6,811 bases of DNA, from NCBI GenBank assembly GCA_030153205.1, contig JASLHV010000296.1:1-6811 (forward strand), read 5' to 3'. Source of the stretch: Roseiarcus sp. (GTDB lineage Bacteria > Pseudomonadota > Alphaproteobacteria > Rhizobiales > Beijerinckiaceae). Shown piece after piece: positions 1 through 6,140 of this stretch (positions within the stretch are counted from its first letter, which is position 1; each line of letters starts with the position of its first letter). The notes beneath the pieces were generated by a model. The model searched no databases and had not been told where the DNA came from. It was given only the letters and a program-made list of their open reading frames with translations. Both the position numbers and the translations under genes were made by a program.

Positions 1-1125
1 GTCCGGCTCGTCGAGCAAGAAGGCGTCATGACCTTTGTCGGTCTCGATTTCGACGAAGGATACCGAAGCGCCGCCGGCATTGAGCGCGTGCACGATCGCG
101 CGCGAGTCGGTGGTCGGAAACAGCCAGTCCGACGTGAAGGACACGACGCAAAAGCGCGTTTTGGCGTCTTTGAAAGCGCGGGCGAGCGAACCGCCGTAAT
201 CCGCGGCAAGGTCGAAATAGTCCATTGCGCGCGTCATGAAGAGATAGGAATTGGCGTCAAACCTTTCGACAAAGATCGAGCCTTGATGGCGTAGATAGGA
301 TTCGATCTGGAAATCGGCGTCGAAGGAGAATGTGCGTTCAGCGCGATCCTGCAGCTTGCGGCCGAACTTCCGATGCAGGGCGTTTTCGGAGAGATAGGTG
401 ATATGGGCCGCCATGCGGGCGACCGCGAGGCCTTTGCCGGGGCTGACGCCCTCGATCAAGTAGCGGCCATTGCGCCAATCGGGATCAGCCATGATCGCCT
501 GGCGGCCGACCTCGTGAAAGGCGATGTTCTGCGAGGAGTGCCTGGCGGCGGTGGCGATTGGCAACGCGCTGAAGACGCGATCAGGGAAACTCGCCGCCCA
601 TTGCAAGACCTGCATGCCGCCCATCGAGCCGCCAGCGACGCAAAATAGAGTTTCGATGCCAAGGTGATCGATCAGCATGGCCTGGGCGCGCACCATGTCT
701 GCGATCGTCACGATGGGAAGATCAAGGCCATAAGGCTTGCCGGTCGCCGGATTGGTCGAGGCCGGGCCGGTCGTGCCCATACAGCCGCCGACGACATTGG
801 CGCAGATGACAAAGAAACGATTGGTGTCGATCGGCTTGCCGGGTCCGATCATCGTCTCCCACCAGCCGCTCTTTCCGGTGACGGGATTGCGGCTCGCTAC
901 ATGCTGATCGCCCGTCAGCGCGTGACAAACGAGGACAGCGTTAGACTTGGCGGCGTTGAGGACGCCGTAAGTCTGATAGGCGACCGTAAGCGGGGCGAGA
1001 TCGACGCCTGCGTCCATATGCAACGGGCGATCAAGTCCAAAACGCACGACCAAACTGCTCGGCGTATCGGCCTCTAACGTGCTGCCGACGAGATTTGGCG
1101 CTGGTCCGCCCAAGCATCGCTCCAT
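1..1125 (-). CDS. metX: Homoserine O-acetyltransferase MetX, 3' end cut by window edge
   Basis: Alpha/beta-hydrolase enzyme that acylates the hydroxyl of L-homoserine from an acyl-CoA, the first committed step of methionine synthesis; cytoplasmic. Reading from the ATG whose first base is 1125 gives 375 uninterrupted codons to base 1 with no stop. Visible marks: LTVAYQTYG near residues 46-54, CHALTGDQH at 67-75, the nucleophile elbow GGSMGG (Ser167), SDWLFP with the acid Asp333, and GHDAFL with His366. The Asp-His spacing of 33 matches the known MetX triad. Family members are about 370-400 residues, so only a short C-terminal tail should be missing. The frame is open further upstream to a stop near 1210, with an in-frame TTG at 1179, but family alignment from memory favours the ATG; no clear Shine-Dalgarno is visible. 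metW often follows metX in alphaproteobacteria and would lie off the left edge. Some MetX enzymes use succinyl-CoA; that cannot be decided here. Confidence 0.96.
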   Translation of the reverse strand, partial: MERCLGGPAPNLVGSTLEADTPSSLVVRFGLDRPLHMDAGVDLAPLTVAYQTYGVLNAAKSNAVLVCHALTGDQHVASRNPVTGKSGWWETMIGPGKPIDTNRFFVICANVVGGCMGTTGPASTNPATGKPYGLDLPIVTIADMVRAQAMLIDHLGIETLFCVAGGSMGGMQVLQWAASFPDRVFSALPIATAARHSSQNIAFHEVGRQAIMADPDWRNGRYLIEGVSPGKGLAVARMAAHITYLSENALHRKFGRKLQDRAERTFSFDADFQIESYLRHQGSIFVERFDANSYLFMTRAMDYFDLAADYGGSLARAFKDAKTRFCVVSFTSDWLFPTTDSRAIVHALNAGGASVSFVEIETDKGHDAFLLDEPD

Positions 1126-1320
1126 GTGTTCGGTCTGTCGAACAAGTCGTTTGATATATGGAATAGAGGCAAAATTCAAGTTGAAATCGCCATCCGCCGA
1201 GCGGCCTTAACGAAGCGTTGGCGATCTTCGAATCTTTGCCGGCCCTGGTAACCCCTCGGACGATCCAACAAGCTAAGATTTTAGAAAAATTGGAGGCGTT
1301 CGAAAGATCGCATAGCGTTT
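1126..1320. other. Divergent intergenic spacer between metX and the unknown anchored protein
   Basis: This 195-bp spacer must hold the start signals for both flanking genes. It has two AT-richer pockets (about 1145-1180 and 1270-1292) in GC-rich surroundings. I see no convincing small gene, tRNA, repeat or SAM-II riboswitch fold. A GGAGG sits at 1292-1296 on the plus strand, but no start codon follows it at a normal distance. Confidence 0.5.
1153..1179 (-). promoter_or_regulatory. Candidate sigma-70-type promoter for metX
   Basis: On the minus strand TTGAAT (1174-1179) is followed 15 bases later by TATATC (1153-1158); a shifted reading, TATCAA, gives 17 bases. The boxes lie in an AT-rich pocket just before the metX start in an otherwise GC-rich spacer. 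The match is imperfect, the spacing of the better -10 is short, and no operator is evident, so this is a weak inference. Confidence 0.28.
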
Positions 1321-2061
1321 ATGAACGCGGGATGGGTCGAGCCGGTCGCGCTGCCGTCCGAGGCGCGTCTGGATGGCGTAGAATGGACAAGAGATGATCG
1401 CCGCCGCCGGCGCAAGGGCGCGACGGCCCGAGTGTGGCTTGCTGTCGGCCTGGCGCTCGCGGCGACCGGCGCGTTCGTCATGTCGCCTTACGCGCATCGC
1501 GACGACCAGCCCCGGGCGCCTGTTGTGTCGGCTCCGTCTCCTGAATTCCGCCAAAGCGATCTGCCGCCTCTGCTGTTCGCCAAGGCGCTCGACGGCGGCG
1601 CCGCCTCGGCAACTTACGAAGCGCAGGCGCGCGAGAGCGACGGCGCCCGTCGCGACGCGCTGACGCTCGGCGACCCTACGACCGACGGGCCTTTCTTGAG
1701 GGCGTCTGCGCGGGTCGGCGGCATGACGCGACCGCCTTTGTTCTTTGTCGAATTGGCGCGAGAGGCGGCCGAGGTCGGGCAAGCGGTCGCGCATGCTTCG
1801 ACCCCGGAGGCGGACGGTCCGCTTCTTCTCTCTGAGGTGACCTTGGACGCGGATGGGCGCGAACGCGCTTGTCTTGGCTTCCGGTTCAACGGCGCCGGCA
1901 CGGCCGATCTCTCCGGTCTTGCCTGTGGGGCGAATGGCGCGCCGGTCGATCGCCCGGCGCTGATGTGCCTGATCGGTCGCATCGAGGCGACGCCGGCGGG
2001 CGCTCAGACCGGCCTTGGTAAGATCTTGAGCGCCGCCGGTAGCGAGCGCTCACCCTGTTGA
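1321..2061 (+). CDS. Hypothetical protein with single N-terminal membrane anchor and four-Cys C-terminal part
   Basis: I do not recognise this 246-residue protein. Residues 1-37 are hydrophilic and end in a basic run (RRRRRK, 27-32); residues 38-54 are hydrophobic (VWLAVGLALAATGAFVM) and should form one membrane segment with a cytoplasmic N-terminus by the positive-inside rule. Residues 60-85 are proline-rich like a linker. The rest would be periplasmic, with cysteines only at 184, 202, 216 and 246 (the last residue), which could form disulfides. The segment LLLSEVTLDADGRERACLGFRF resembles alternating beta strands. Coding is favoured by the long open frame with G/C-rich third positions and the sensible topology. 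The start is uncertain: GGAGG at 1292-1296 is 24 bases upstream, too far for normal use, and an in-frame GTG at 1432 would begin at the membrane segment. It converges on leuB with 7 bases between stops, and its neighbours give no functional clue. Confidence 0.72.
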   Translation: MNAGWVEPVALPSEARLDGVEWTRDDRRRRRKGATARVWLAVGLALAATGAFVMSPYAHRDDQPRAPVVSAPSPEFRQSDLPPLLFAKALDGGAASATYEAQARESDGARRDALTLGDPTTDGPFLRASARVGGMTRPPLFFVELAREAAEVGQAVAHASTPEADGPLLLSEVTLDADGRERACLGFRFNGAGTADLSGLACGANGAPVDRPALMCLIGRIEATPAGAQTGLGKILSAAGSERSPC

Positions 2062-2068
2062 GGCGCGC

Positions 2069-3175
2069 TCAGGCGCGTTCGAGCTGCGCGAGGATTGCGT
2101 CACCCATCTGCGAAGTCGAGACGACGGCGCTGCCCGCCGATTGAATGTCGGCGGTGCGCAAGCCGGCCGCTAAAACAGTCGCGATCGCCGCATCAAGCTT
2201 GTCGGCGGCTTCGTTCAGACCGAACGAATAGCGCAGAGCCATGCCGAACGAACCGATCATCGCGATTGGATTGGCGAGGCCTTTGCCAGCGATGTCGGGC
2301 GCCGAGCCATGGACCGGTTCGTAAAGCGCCTTTCTCTTGCCAGTCTTCGGATTGACCTCGCCGAGCGAAGCTGAGGGCAGCATGCCGAGCGACCCGGTCA
2401 GCATCGCCGCCACGTCCGAAAGCATGTCGCCGAAGAGATTGTCGGTGACGATGACGTCGAACTGTTTCGGCTTGCGGACCAATTGCATGCCGAGCGCGTC
2501 GGCGAGCTGGTGCTCCAGGGCGACGTCGGAATATTCGCGCTTATGCAGGGCGGTGACCGTCTCGTTCCACAGAACGCCGGACTTCATCACATTGCGCTTT
2601 TCCGACGACGTCACTTTGTTGTTGCGCCTCCGGGCGAGATCGAAGGCCACGCGAGAAATGCGTTCGATCTCGTAAGTGTCGTAAACCTGCGTATCGATGC
2701 CACGCTTCTGCCCATTACCCAGGTCGATAATCTCTTTGGGCTCGCCGAAATAGACGCCGCCGGTCAATTCGCGCACGATCATAATGTCGAGCCCCTCGAC
2801 AAGATCGCGCTTCAGCGACGAGGCGTCGGCCAAGGCCGGGTAGCAGATCGCCGGCCGCAGATTGGCGAAGAGCTGCAAATCCTTACGCAGCCGCAAGAGA
2901 CCGGCTTCCGGCCTCACATCGTAAGGCACACCGTCCCATTTGGGTCCGCCGACCGCGGCGAGAAGAATGGCGTCTGCCGCTTCGGCCCGGGCGACGTCCT
3001 CGTCGCTGATCGCCTTGCCATACGCGTCATAGGCGCAGCCGCCGACGAGGCCTTTTTCGATCTCGAAATGGGCGACACCGGCGCGGGAGAAGAACGACGT
3101 GATTTTCTCCACTTCAGCCATGACTTCCGGCCCAATGCCGTCGCCGGGCAGGAAAAACAGTTTGAACGTCGCCAT
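2069..3175 (-). CDS. leuB: 3-isopropylmalate dehydrogenase LeuB
   Basis: NAD-dependent oxidative decarboxylation of (2R,3S)-3-isopropylmalate to 2-oxoisocaproate in leucine biosynthesis; a cytoplasmic homodimer needing Mg2+ or Mn2+. The 368-residue length is typical. In order: LPGDGIGPEV (9-18), AVGGPKWD (74-81), substrate arginines Arg97, Arg107 and Arg135 with the same 10 and 28 residue spacing as in the Thermus enzyme, VRELTGGVYFGEP (134-146) with catalytic Tyr142, catalytic Lys193 in SSEKRNV, metal aspartates Asp226, Asp250 and Asp254 (NLFGDMLSD), and the nucleotide-binding EPVHGSAPDIAGKG (286-299). RELTGG followed by YFGEP separates it from isocitrate and tartrate dehydrogenases. The ATG start sits directly before the first strand; upstream AGCGGG is only a weak ribosome site. 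leuC and leuD are not adjacent, so leuB stands alone here, divergent from holA. Confidence 0.98.
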   Translation of the reverse strand: MATFKLFFLPGDGIGPEVMAEVEKITSFFSRAGVAHFEIEKGLVGGCAYDAYGKAISDEDVARAEAADAILLAAVGGPKWDGVPYDVRPEAGLLRLRKDLQLFANLRPAICYPALADASSLKRDLVEGLDIMIVRELTGGVYFGEPKEIIDLGNGQKRGIDTQVYDTYEIERISRVAFDLARRRNNKVTSSEKRNVMKSGVLWNETVTALHKREYSDVALEHQLADALGMQLVRKPKQFDVIVTDNLFGDMLSDVAAMLTGSLGMLPSASLGEVNPKTGKRKALYEPVHGSAPDIAGKGLANPIAMIGSFGMALRYSFGLNEAADKLDAAIATVLAAGLRTADIQSAGSAVVSTSQMGDAILAQLERA

Positions 3176-3254
3176 CGATACCCGCTGATGTTAGAGAAAG
3201 GCGCGACTTGCTAGCGCATTTTTCGCCGATGAGGAAAGAGATTTGAAAAGGTTG

Positions 3255-3280
3255 GTCATTCCCGTGAAAGCGGGGATCCA
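3255..3280 (+). repeat. REP-like palindrome, unit 1
   Basis: A 26-base unit that folds as a hairpin: arms 3258-3264 (ATTCCCG) and 3271-3277 (CGGGGAT) pair over 7 positions, including one T-G wobble, around a six-base loop. It matches the ATTCCCGC...GCGGGAAT pattern of repeated extragenic palindromes known from many proteobacteria. It is 21/26 identical to the reverse complement of unit 2. Whether it is a multicopy family in this genome cannot be seen from one window. Confidence 0.75.
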
Positions 3281-3300
3281 GGCGGGGTTCAAAGGTTCTC

Positions 3301-3326
3301 GGGATTCCCGCTTCCGCGGGATTGAC
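3301..3326 (-). repeat. REP-like palindrome, unit 2, inverted relative to unit 1
   Basis: Hairpin with arms 3307-3311 (CCCGC) and 3316-3320 (GCGGG) around TTCC, extended outward by T3306-A3321, a T-T mismatch and A3304-T3323. The reverse complement of the unit agrees with unit 1 at 21 of 26 positions. The two units are 20 bases apart, so they can also pair with each other as one long stem. Such facing pairs are typical of REP doublets moved by RAYT-type transposases (family knowledge); no transposase gene is in this window. Confidence 0.75.
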
Positions 3327-3349
3327 GCAACGGTTGCCGGCTGGCGGCG

Positions 3350-4378
3350 ATGATCGTCAACAACAGCAGCGCCGATCAATTTCTCAAACGCTGGCCGGCC
3401 GGCGCGATTTTTTTTCTCGTCCATGGCAATGACGAAGGCCTCATCCGCGAACGCGCGCGCAAGCTGGTCGCTCTCGCTCTTGGCGATGATGCTGATCCCC
3501 TACGGCTGGTCCGTATGGACGGCGATGCGGTAGCGCGCGACCCCGGAAGTCTCGCCGATGAAGCGCAAGCCATATCGATGTTCGGCGGCGGCCGCGTCAT
3601 CTGGATTATTGCGCAAGCGCGCGATCTGATGCCGGCGCTCGAGCCGCTCCTGAAAGCGCCGCCGGCGGAATGTGCGGTCATTGTCGAAGCAGGCTCGCTC
3701 AAGAAAGGCGGCGAACTCAGAAACGCCTTCGAGAAGGGCGAAAAATGCGTCGCTATCGAATGCTATCCAGACGATCGCCGGAGCCTTTCAGCCTTGATCG
3801 ATGAGGAGGCGCGGGCGGCCAATTTGCGCGTCGCGCCCGAAGTGCGCGAGGCCTTGCTGGAAGTTCTCGGCGCCGACCGTATGACGACGCGTAACGAAAT
3901 CGCCAAGCTGATGCTTTACGCGCGCGGCCGCGAGATCGTCACCGGCGAGGACGTGCAGGCGATCGTTTCGGAAGCCGCGCCCTCTATGCTGGACGAAGCG
4001 ATCGACGCGGCTTTCGCAGGCGAGACGCGCAGCGCCGACAAGGCGGCCCATCACTATCTCTCGGACGGCGGCGACGCTTCGCTTCTGCTCGGCGCATTAA
4101 TTCGTCAGGCGACGCTTTTGCATAAGCTCCGCATGGAGATGGATTCCGGCCGCAGTTTCGAGACTGCGCTACAGGCCGTGCGCGCCCGCGTATTTTTTAC
4201 GCGCCGCGCCGCTCTCGAGCGCGCCGCCAATCGATGGTCCGCCACGAAACTCGCGCGATTGTTTGCGCCGCTCCAGGCCGCCGCTTTTCGCGCCCGTCAA
4301 GATGCTGACGTGGCGGAGCCCTCGGCGCTTCGCGCGCTCTGGGCGATTGCATCCAGCGCCAAGGCGGGAGCGGGGTAG
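3350..4378 (+). CDS. holA: DNA polymerase III subunit delta HolA
   Basis: Clamp-loader subunit that, with delta-prime and tau/gamma, opens the beta sliding clamp and loads it on primed DNA. The 342-residue length is typical. The N-terminal AAA+-like domain shows FFLVHGNDEGLIRERARKL (21-39), a degenerate nucleotide site lacking the Walker A GKT as expected for delta, followed by ISMFGGGRVIWI (75-86) and the CAVIVEAGSLKKGGELR strand-helix (108-124). Domain II has LGADRMTTRNEIAKLMLYA (173-191), the family's LG-DR...E--KL-LY signature. The C-terminal helical collar domain covers about 210-335. The ATG is chosen because the next residues (DQFLKRWPAG) match where other alphaproteobacterial HolA proteins begin; the upstream GGCTGGCGGCG is a poor ribosome site. 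In related genomes leuS and lptE usually precede holA; here leuB and a REP-like doublet do. Its stop abuts the stop of convergent parB. Confidence 0.95.
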   Translation: MIVNNSSADQFLKRWPAGAIFFLVHGNDEGLIRERARKLVALALGDDADPLRLVRMDGDAVARDPGSLADEAQAISMFGGGRVIWIIAQARDLMPALEPLLKAPPAECAVIVEAGSLKKGGELRNAFEKGEKCVAIECYPDDRRSLSALIDEEARAANLRVAPEVREALLEVLGADRMTTRNEIAKLMLYARGREIVTGEDVQAIVSEAAPSMLDEAIDAAFAGETRSADKAAHHYLSDGGDASLLLGALIRQATLLHKLRMEMDSGRSFETALQAVRARVFFTRRAALERAANRWSATKLARLFAPLQAAAFRARQDADVAEPSALRALWAIASSAKAGAG

Positions 4379-4385
4379 TCACCCC
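4372..4385. other. Hairpin spanning the abutting stop codons of holA and parB
   Basis: GGGGT (4372-4376) and ACCCC (4381-4385) pair perfectly around AGTC. The holA TAG (4376-4378) and the reverse TGA of parB (4379-4381) both lie inside it. There is no T-tract after it on either strand, so it is not a normal intrinsic terminator; a role in ending or stabilising the two converging transcripts is only a guess, and five base pairs may be chance. Confidence 0.3.
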
Positions 4386-5290
4386 ATCTCTACGCCGAGC
4401 CGCCGGCAAAGATCGTCGAGCTGCTCGAAATTGGCGAAAGCGATTTTCAATTCGCCGCGCTCGCCGTCATGGCGGATCGTCGCTTTCACGCCCAACGCAA
4501 GCGCAAGCTTTTTCTCCAGCGCGCGCGTATCGGCGTCGGCGCTTTCAGGCCTTTGCAGCGACGTTTTCGGCGTACGCTGCGCTGCCGGCGCCTGCGAGAG
4601 GCGTTCGATGTCGCGCACCGTCAGACCTTCGGCGACGATTCGTTTGGCGACGGCGTCGGGATCGGGCAGGGCGAGAAGCGCGCGAGCGTGGCCGGCGGAG
4701 ATCTGACCAGACGCCAGAAGGGCGCGCGATTCGCTCGGCAGATTCATCAGGCGTAGCGTATTGGCGACATGGCTCCGGCTCTTGCCGAGAATATGCGCGA
4801 CTTCGGCCTGCGAATAATTGTGCTCCTCCATCAATTGCTGATAGCCGCTCGCCTCCTCCAGGGCGTTTAGGTCGGCGCGCTGCACGTTTTCGATAATTGC
4901 GATGGCCAGCGCGTCCTTGTCGGTGGCTTCGATGACGATAATCGGCACTTCATGCAGGCCGGCGCGTTGCGCGGCGCGCCATCGTCGTTCGCCGGCGACG
5001 ATCTCGAAGGCGTCCGTCGTGCCGGCGACGGTGCGAACCAGGATCGGCTGGATGACTCCACGCTCGCGCACCGAGGCGGCGAGATCGTCGATCTCGCTCT
5101 CACTGAAATTCTTGCGCGGATTGCGCGGGTTGGCGCGGATGAATGCGATCGGAGTCCTGCGCTGGCCGCCCCGCGCATCAGCAGCGGCGGCCGTCGGCGC
5201 GGCGGGTTCGAGGGCGGGGCCGAGAAGCGCGGCGAGGCCGCGGCCAAGGCGGGGGCGATGCTCGCTCGAGCGCGCGGCGTGTTCGGCCAT
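4379..5290 (-). CDS. parB: Chromosome partitioning protein ParB
   Basis: DNA-binding CTPase that loads at parS, slides along flanking DNA as a clamp and recruits ParA and SMC to segregate origins. 303 residues, normal for the chromosomal type. RLGRGLAALLG (14-24) is the ParA-interacting N-terminal peptide. The CTP-binding domain has NPRNPRKNF (54-62), GERRWRA (100-106), the arginine motif for CTP and triphosphate contact, and ENVQRADLN (134-142). The helix-turn-helix that reads parS spans about 158-181 (YSQAEVAHILGKSRSHVANT). A variable linker near 233-255 precedes the C-terminal dimerisation domain (256-302). No key motif is missing. The start is fixed by a good AGGAG six bases before the ATG. 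It lies 37 bases after parA on the same strand and is probably co-transcribed with rsmG and parA. Its cognate site, a consensus parS, lies in rsmG of this window. Confidence 0.98.
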   Translation of the reverse strand: MAEHAARSSEHRPRLGRGLAALLGPALEPAAPTAAAADARGGQRRTPIAFIRANPRNPRKNFSESEIDDLAASVRERGVIQPILVRTVAGTTDAFEIVAGERRWRAAQRAGLHEVPIIVIEATDKDALAIAIIENVQRADLNALEEASGYQQLMEEHNYSQAEVAHILGKSRSHVANTLRLMNLPSESRALLASGQISAGHARALLALPDPDAVAKRIVAEGLTVRDIERLSQAPAAQRTPKTSLQRPESADADTRALEKKLALALGVKATIRHDGERGELKIAFANFEQLDDLCRRLGVEMG

Positions 5291-5296
5291 CCTATG

Positions 5297-5301
5297 CTCC
5301 T
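5297..5301 (-). promoter_or_regulatory. Ribosome binding site of parB
   Basis: AGGAG on the minus strand with a six-base spacer (CATAGG) before the ATG at 5290. It is the clearest Shine-Dalgarno in the window and supports independent strong initiation of parB within the operon. Confidence 0.7.
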
Positions 5302-5327
5302 ATCTTCTTTCGGTGAGACGCGGCGGC

Positions 5328-6140
5328 TCAGGCGGCGCGCCAGCGCCCCTCGCGTTGAATCACTTCCGAGGCCAGCTTGAGATAAGCTTGGCTGCCCGCG
5401 CATTTCAGATCGTACAAAAGCACCGGCTTTCCGTACGACGGGGCCTCGGAGACGCGTACGTTGCGTGGAATCAGCGTCTCGTAAACCTTCTCGCCCATGA
5501 AGGCGCGCACGTCTTCGACGACTTGCGTGGCGAGATTATTGCGCGGATCGTACATCGTTAGTACGATCCCATGGATCGACAGTGACGGATTGACGGATTT
5601 TCGTACCTGCTCGACCGTTTCGAGAAGTTGCGATAGGCCCTCGAGCGCGAAGAATTCGCATTGCATCGGCACGACGACCGCGTCGGCGGCGGCGAGGCCG
5701 TTGAGCGTCAGCAGATTAAGCGAAGGCGGACAGTCGATCAGGACGTAAGTGATCGGCGGATCGCGCGATTCGGTTTCGAAAAGTTCGCGCAAAGCGTGTT
5801 TGAGCTTATAGGTGCGGTCGGCCTGACCGGAAATCTCCAGTTCGACGCCGAGGAGGTCCATGGTCGAAGGCGCGATGAACAGCCGTGGCACGGCCGTCGG
5901 CACAATGATCTCGGCGAGCGTCTTGTCGCCGACAAGCGCGTCGTAGCTCGAAGAGACGCGGGATTTGCGGTCGACGCCGAGACCGGTCGAGGCGTTGCCC
6001 TGCGGGTCCAGGTCAATCAGGAGGACCTGTTCGCCGATCGCGGCAAGGGCGGTGCCGAGGTTGATCGCCGTCGTCGTCTTACCGACGCCGCCCTTCTGAT
6101 TGGCGATGACGAGAATGCGGGGTTGGACGGGCTTGTCCAT
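5328..6140 (-). CDS. parA: Chromosome partitioning ATPase ParA (Soj family)
   Basis: ParA/MinD-family ATPase that dimerises with ATP, coats the nucleoid and pulls ParB-parS complexes apart. 270 residues from the ATG at 6140. Deviant Walker A KGGVGKTTT (16-24) with signature Lys16 and Lys21; LLIDLDPQGNAS (40-51) with Asp43 and Asp45; Walker B TYVLIDCPPSLN (131-142) with Asp136; VVVPMQCEFFALEGL (155-169); and LTMYDPRNNLATQVV (194-208), whose Arg200 corresponds to the DNA-binding arginine of Soj. It lacks the N-terminal helix-turn-helix of plasmid type-Ia ParA, so it is the chromosomal type. Two starts are possible: TTG at 6143 or ATG at 6140. I prefer ATG, which overlaps the rsmG stop by one base (TGATG), implying translational coupling; the upstream site (GAGAAA) is weak, consistent with reliance on coupling. 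Confidence 0.97.
   Translation of the reverse strand: MDKPVQPRILVIANQKGGVGKTTTAINLGTALAAIGEQVLLIDLDPQGNASTGLGVDRKSRVSSSYDALVGDKTLAEIIVPTAVPRLFIAPSTMDLLGVELEISGQADRTYKLKHALRELFETESRDPPITYVLIDCPPSLNLLTLNGLAAADAVVVPMQCEFFALEGLSQLLETVEQVRKSVNPSLSIHGIVLTMYDPRNNLATQVVEDVRAFMGEKVYETLIPRNVRVSEAPSYGKPVLLYDLKCAGSQAYLKLASEVIQREGRWRAA

Larger units (their letters stand above)
3176..3349. other. Divergent intergenic spacer leuB/holA
   Basis: This 174-bp spacer separates the starts of leuB and holA and must contain both start regions. Its main content is the REP-like inverted doublet listed separately. A TTGACG at 3322-3327 looks like a -35 box toward holA, but the -10 position would fall at the holA start codon and does not match, so I call no promoter. 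Confidence 0.5.

Noticed and set aside
1126..1200. Possible SAM-II riboswitch before metX (GGCGATTT and nearby GCC on the minus strand)
   Set aside because: SAM-II elements do precede metX-type genes in alphaproteobacteria, but here the first stem would be only three pairs and the conserved downstream pseudoknot partner sequence is not recognisable. A covariance-model search with the SAM-II family would settle it.
1273..1794. Minus-strand open frame of 173 codons opposite the unknown anchored protein
   Set aside because: Its product is arginine-rich with low-complexity composition and no domain, typical of an antisense shadow, while the plus-strand frame has a coherent membrane topology.
2044..2070. 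Inverted GAGCGC/GCGCTC at the convergent ends of the unknown gene and leuB, considered as a bidirectional terminator
   Set aside because: Six-base arms with a 15-base loop in very GC-rich DNA and no T-tract on either strand; not distinguishable from background.
2483..3214. Plus-strand open frame of 243 codons antisense to leuB
   Set aside because: It lies entirely opposite a textbook LeuB with all catalytic residues; long antisense frames are common opposite GC-rich genes and this one shows no recognisable motif.
3191..3424. Minus-strand open frame of 77 codons across the leuB-holA spacer containing IPRKRESR and WIPAFTGMT
   Set aside because: This peptide is what REP-like palindromes give when translated; the frame also runs into the start of holA in antisense. 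It is a by-product of the repeats, not a gene.
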